This document shows, piece after piece, positions 59,320 to 64,000 of a stretch of DNA of 64,000 nt; position 1 is the first letter of the stretch; each line of letters starts with the position of its first letter. The notes beneath the pieces are model-generated. The model saw only the letters and a program-made list of their open reading frames with translations, searched no databases and had not been told where the DNA came from. The stretch is from assembly GCA_040112665.1 (NCBI GenBank), contig CP157796.1, forward strand, positions 2,567,501-2,631,500, given 5' to 3'. Position numbers and translations under genes: made by a program. The DNA is from Oceanicaulis sp. Its GTDB lineage: Bacteria > Pseudomonadota > Alphaproteobacteria > Caulobacterales > Maricaulaceae.

Positions 59320-60369
59320 TCAGTCCAGAAACGTCATTTCCTGATCGTCGGGCAGCGGCTCGAAATACGCCGCCACTTCAGCGTCTGTCGCCTGGTCACC
59401 CCAGTTCGGCGAATTGTCCTTGTCCAGGATCACCGCACGCACGCCTTCATAGAAATCCGAGCCCTCGCGCAGGAAGCGGGTGGAGACGCGCAGGTCCTGG
59501 ACCATCACGTCGCGGAAGCTGAGATCAACGCCCTTGCGCAGGGCGGCGAGCGTGACGGCGAGCGAGGTCGGCGACTTGGTGTTCAGGATCGAGGCCTGCT
59601 TTTCGCTCCACGGATCGCCGGCGTCCTTCAGGCGCTGATGGATCGCGGAAAGATCGTCACCGGCGAAGGCCGCGTCGATCATTGGGGCGCGTACGCCCAG
59701 CTCGCTCTCTCCGGCGTCGCCGCCGAACCCGTCGAGCAGCGCGTCGATACGGTCGCCGTGCGGATCAAGGTTCTCGGTCTCGAGCGCATGGATGAGCTCG
59801 CCGAACCGCTCGGTGGGCACGTAGTGGGTCGCGACGCCCGACGCGATGCAGTCCGCCGTTTTCAGCCGCGCGCCGGTCAGGCCCATCCAGGTCCCGAGCT
59901 CCCCGGAGAGACGCGGCAGGAAATAAGCGCCGCCCACATCCGGGTGAAACCCGATCCCTGTTTCGGGCATAGCGAACAGCGTGCGATCGCCCGCCACACG
60001 AAACTCGCCGTGCACGGACACACCGACCCCGCCGCCCATCGTCACGCCATCGATCAGGGCCACATAGGGTTTGGGGTATTCCTCGATCAGCGTGTTCAGC
60101 CGGTACTCGTCGCGCCAGAAGGTCCAGGCGCGTCCGTCGCCCGCCTTGCCGCTTTCGGCCAGCATCCGGATGTCGCCGCCCGCGCAGAACCCCTTCTCGC
60201 CCTCGCCGTCGACGACCACCGCCTTCACCGCGTCGTCCTCGGCCCAGTCGAGCAGCGCCTGCGTCATCGCCTCGACCATGTCCTGATTGAGTGCGTTGAG
60301 CGCTTTCGGCCGGTTCAGCGTGATCCGGCCGACAGAGCCGGTCCTGCGGATGATGACGTCCTCGGTCAT
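59320..60369 (-). CDS. 3-hydroxyisobutyryl-CoA hydrolase (crotonase fold)
   Basis: Releases 3-hydroxyisobutyrate from its CoA ester in valine degradation. The 349-residue crotonase-fold protein has GRITLNRPKALNALNQDMVEAM, EGEKGFCAGGDIRML, ALIDGVTMGGGVGVSVHGEFRVA, PETGIGFHPDVGGAYFLPRL, and the hydrolase-type C-terminal extension. An enoyl-CoA hydratase is the alternative, but length and neighbours favour the hydrolase. Confidence 0.9.
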   Translation of the reverse strand: MTEDVIIRRTGSVGRITLNRPKALNALNQDMVEAMTQALLDWAEDDAVKAVVVDGEGEKGFCAGGDIRMLAESGKAGDGRAWTFWRDEYRLNTLIEEYPKPYVALIDGVTMGGGVGVSVHGEFRVAGDRTLFAMPETGIGFHPDVGGAYFLPRLSGELGTWMGLTGARLKTADCIASGVATHYVPTERFGELIHALETENLDPHGDRIDALLDGFGGDAGESELGVRAPMIDAAFAGDDLSAIHQRLKDAGDPWSEKQASILNTKSPTSLAVTLAALRKGVDLSFRDVMVQDLRVSTRFLREGSDFYEGVRAVILDKDNSPNWGDQATDAEVAAYFEPLPDDQEMTFLD

Positions 60370-60449
60370 GAAAGGCCTCTCTGGCGGTTCGGAGTGGTGC
60401 GGAGGGCATCGCGCGTCAACCCTCGCCGGTCAAGGCGAGGCGCCCGGGC

Positions 60450-61586
60450 CTATTTCAGCAAATCCTTGGCGATGATGACGCGCATGATCTCATTCGTGCC
60501 CTCAAGGATCTGGTGGACCCGGAGGTCACGCACGATGCGCTCGATCGGATAGTCTTTCAGATAGCCGTAGCCGCCATGGATCTGCAGCGCGTCGTTGGCG
60601 ATCTTGAACCCCAGATCGGTGGCGAAGCGCTTGGCCATGGCGCAGTATTTCGGCGCGGCCGGATCCTTGCGGTCGAGCGCGTCGGCGGCGCGCAGCAGCA
60701 TCAGGCGGGACGCGTCGAGCTCGGTCGCCATGTCGGCGAGCTTGAACTGGGTCGCCTGAAAGTCCGCGATCGCCTTGCCGAACTGGTTGCGACCCTTGGC
60801 GTATTCAAGCGCCAGCTCAGTCGCCTCGGCCGCCCCGCCCAGCGAGCAGGCGCCGATATTGATCCGTCCGCCGTTGAGCCCCTGCATGGCGAAGGAGAAG
60901 CCCTGCCCCTCCTCGCCCAGCCGGTTTTCGACCGGCACGCGGCAGTCCTCGAAATTGACGACCGCCGTGGGCTGGGAGTTCCAGCCCATCTTCTTCTCGT
61001 TGGCGCCGAAGCTGAGCCCTTCGGTCCCCTTCTCCACCACGATCGCCGAGACCCCCTTGGGCCCCGCATCGCCCGTGCGGCACATCACGACATAGACGTC
61101 GCTGGTCCCCGCACCGGAGATGAAGGCTTTCGAGCCGTTCAGCACGTAGTGATCGCCGTCGCGAACCGCCTTGGTGCGCATGGCGACCGCGTCCGAGCCC
61201 GAGCCCGGCTCGGTCAGGCAGTAGGACGCGATCTTGTTCATCGCCGTGAGATCGGGAAGCCAGCGCTGGCGTTGCTCTTCGCTGCCCCAGCTGTCGATCA
61301 TCCAGCTGACCATGTTGTGGATCGAGATGAAGGCTGCGGTGGACACGCAGCCCCGGCTCAGCTGCTCGAAGATCAGCGCGGCGTCGACGCGGCTCATGCC
61401 CGATCCGCCGACATCGTCGCGGGTGTAGATGCCGGCGAAGCCGAGTTCGGCGCTCTCTTTAAGGACGTCGACGGGGAAGTGCTTCTTCTCGTCCCATTCC
61501 GCCGCGTTGGGCTTCAGGCGATCTTCGGCGAAACGGCGCGCCGCATCTTGGATGAGGGCTTGCTCTTCGGTCAGCTCGAAATGCAC
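60450..61586 (-). CDS. Acyl-CoA dehydrogenase, probably isobutyryl-CoA dehydrogenase
   Basis: A 378-residue FAD enzyme starting at a GTG ([20 protein letters not shown]) with AGGAGG seven bases ahead. The much longer open frame upstream is antisense to hemB. It has [18 protein letters not shown], the [19 protein letters not shown] motif, and [15 protein letters not shown] with the catalytic Glu, so unlike the pair at 1621-3949 it is self-sufficient. Its place next to the hydrolase and mmsB suggests isobutyryl-CoA as substrate. Confidence 0.92.
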   Translation of the reverse strand: MHFELTEEQALIQDAARRFAEDRLKPNAAEWDEKKHFPVDVLKESAELGFAGIYTRDDVGGSGMSRVDAALIFEQLSRGCVSTAAFISIHNMVSWMIDSWGSEEQRQRWLPDLTAMNKIASYCLTEPGSGSDAVAMRTKAVRDGDHYVLNGSKAFISGAGTSDVYVVMCRTGDAGPKGVSAIVVEKGTEGLSFGANEKKMGWNSQPTAVVNFEDCRVPVENRLGEEGQGFSFAMQGLNGGRINIGACSLGGAAEATELALEYAKGRNQFGKAIADFQATQFKLADMATELDASRLMLLRAADALDRKDPAAPKYCAMAKRFATDLGFKIANDALQIHGGYGYLKDYPIERIVRDLRVHQILEGTNEIMRVIIAKDLLK

Positions 61587-61601
61587 GTCGAAACCTCCTA
61601 A

Positions 61602-63768
<2,167 letters not shown>

Positions 63769-63813
63769 GGCGCGGAAGATGGCGTCTCGCTCTGAAGGAG
63801 GTCCCGGCGCTTC

Positions 63814-63832
63814 CCCCGGATCAAGTCCGGGG
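63814..63832. repeat. REP-like palindrome CCCCGGA-TCAAG-TCCGGGG
   Basis: A 7-bp inverted repeat around TCAAG in the intergenic space after the PLP enzyme gene, without a T-run. Palindromes of this CCCCGGA/TCCGGGG type are, from memory, common intergenic repeats in alphaproteobacteria. It may still act as a transcript end for the two convergent genes. Confidence 0.55.
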
Positions 63833-63857
63833 ATTCGGCCGGGAATTCAGGGCATGC

Positions 63858-64000
63858 TCAGGCTTCGGCGGCCTGGCCGTACTCGCGCGGATCGCCCATG
63901 CCTTCCTTCACGCCGAGCTTGACCAGCAGGTAGTTCACCGGCCAGGCGGCCACGAAGCCGAGCGTCAGCGAGATGATCAGCGCGCTCCAGAAGCGCGGGC
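63858..64000 (-). CDS. C-terminus of a DUF4396-like membrane protein (partial)
   Basis: The frame comes in from the right edge and reads 46 residues to a TGA: PRFWSALIISLTLGFVAAWP then VNYLLVKLGVKEGM and a charged end. A final membrane helix followed by N-x-x-L-V-x-x-G-x-K-E-x-M resembles the end of DUF4396 proteins. The rest is outside the window. Confidence 0.65.
   Translation of the reverse strand, partial: PRFWSALIISLTLGFVAAWPVNYLLVKLGVKEGMGDPREYGQAAEA

Overview
The window is GC-rich chromosomal DNA, almost certainly from an alphaproteobacterium near the Maricaulales/Hyphomonadales. The evidence is gene content and order: a MucR-type regulator, an ALAS-type hemA, the plsX-fabH-ihfA-merR string, a ubiquinol-cytochrome c chaperone, the nrdR-ribD-ribE-ribBA-ribH-nusB-thiL string and a K+-independent H+-pyrophosphatase. 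This assignment is inference, because there is no rRNA gene in the window.

Layout. Left host segment (1-5810): the 3' end of an unrecognised gene, heme A synthase (ctaA), a pair of acyl-CoA dehydrogenases that look like complementary subunits, a PqiA-like membrane protein, a small Cys-rich secreted protein and a lipoprotein. A complete-looking siphovirus-type prophage of about 36.8 kb follows (5811-42667). It is inserted into the 3' half of a tRNA-Pro(GGG) gene and bounded by a 47-bp direct repeat. Right host segment (42623-64000): the intact tRNA-Pro, merR, ihfA, fabH, plsX, the bc1 chaperone, bamE, hppA, the riboflavin/NusB/ThiL operon, glyA, mucR, hemA, a valine-catabolism cluster (mmsB, HIBYL-CoA hydrolase, acyl-CoA dehydrogenase), hemB, a cystathionine-lyase-like enzyme and the end of a DUF4396-like protein.

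Prophage logic. Two opposed transcription programmes leave a control region at 36.3-37.2 kb. It holds a Cro-like gene (minus strand), a CI-like repressor (plus), a superinfection-immunity protein (minus) and three operator-like palindromes of the form GCACC-N5-GGTGC. One of these sits between the -35 and -10 of the rightward promoter. The leftward early operon is a chain of small, often ATGA-overlapping genes: MazG-like, DUF2303, an ASCH-like protein, an HNH protein, and a replication initiator with an embedded iteron array. The late block follows in HK97/lambda order: HNH, TerS, TerL, portal, S49 protease, capsid, connectors, tail tube, G/GT chaperone with a -1 slippery heptamer, tape measure, tail hub, J-like tip, fibre, then a lysis cassette with a two-component spanin. 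The rightward operon runs from a ParB-like protein through small unknown genes, including one encoding a 38-unit Gly-Tyr/Gly-Asp repeat, to the tyrosine integrase next to attR. Four CTGTAAACC repeats flank the two attachment cores and look like integrase arm sites.

Most worth a second look: the hexanucleotide GY/GD repeat protein, the iteron plus G-tract putative origin inside the replication gene, the shared operator set, a dispersed 17-bp palindrome confined as far as I can see to the prophage, the GGGAAAC frameshift site, and the riboflavin operon whose RibBA and RibD each lack an expected activity. No CRISPR array, transposase or riboswitch was seen, and no gene-free stretch exceeds 300 bases.
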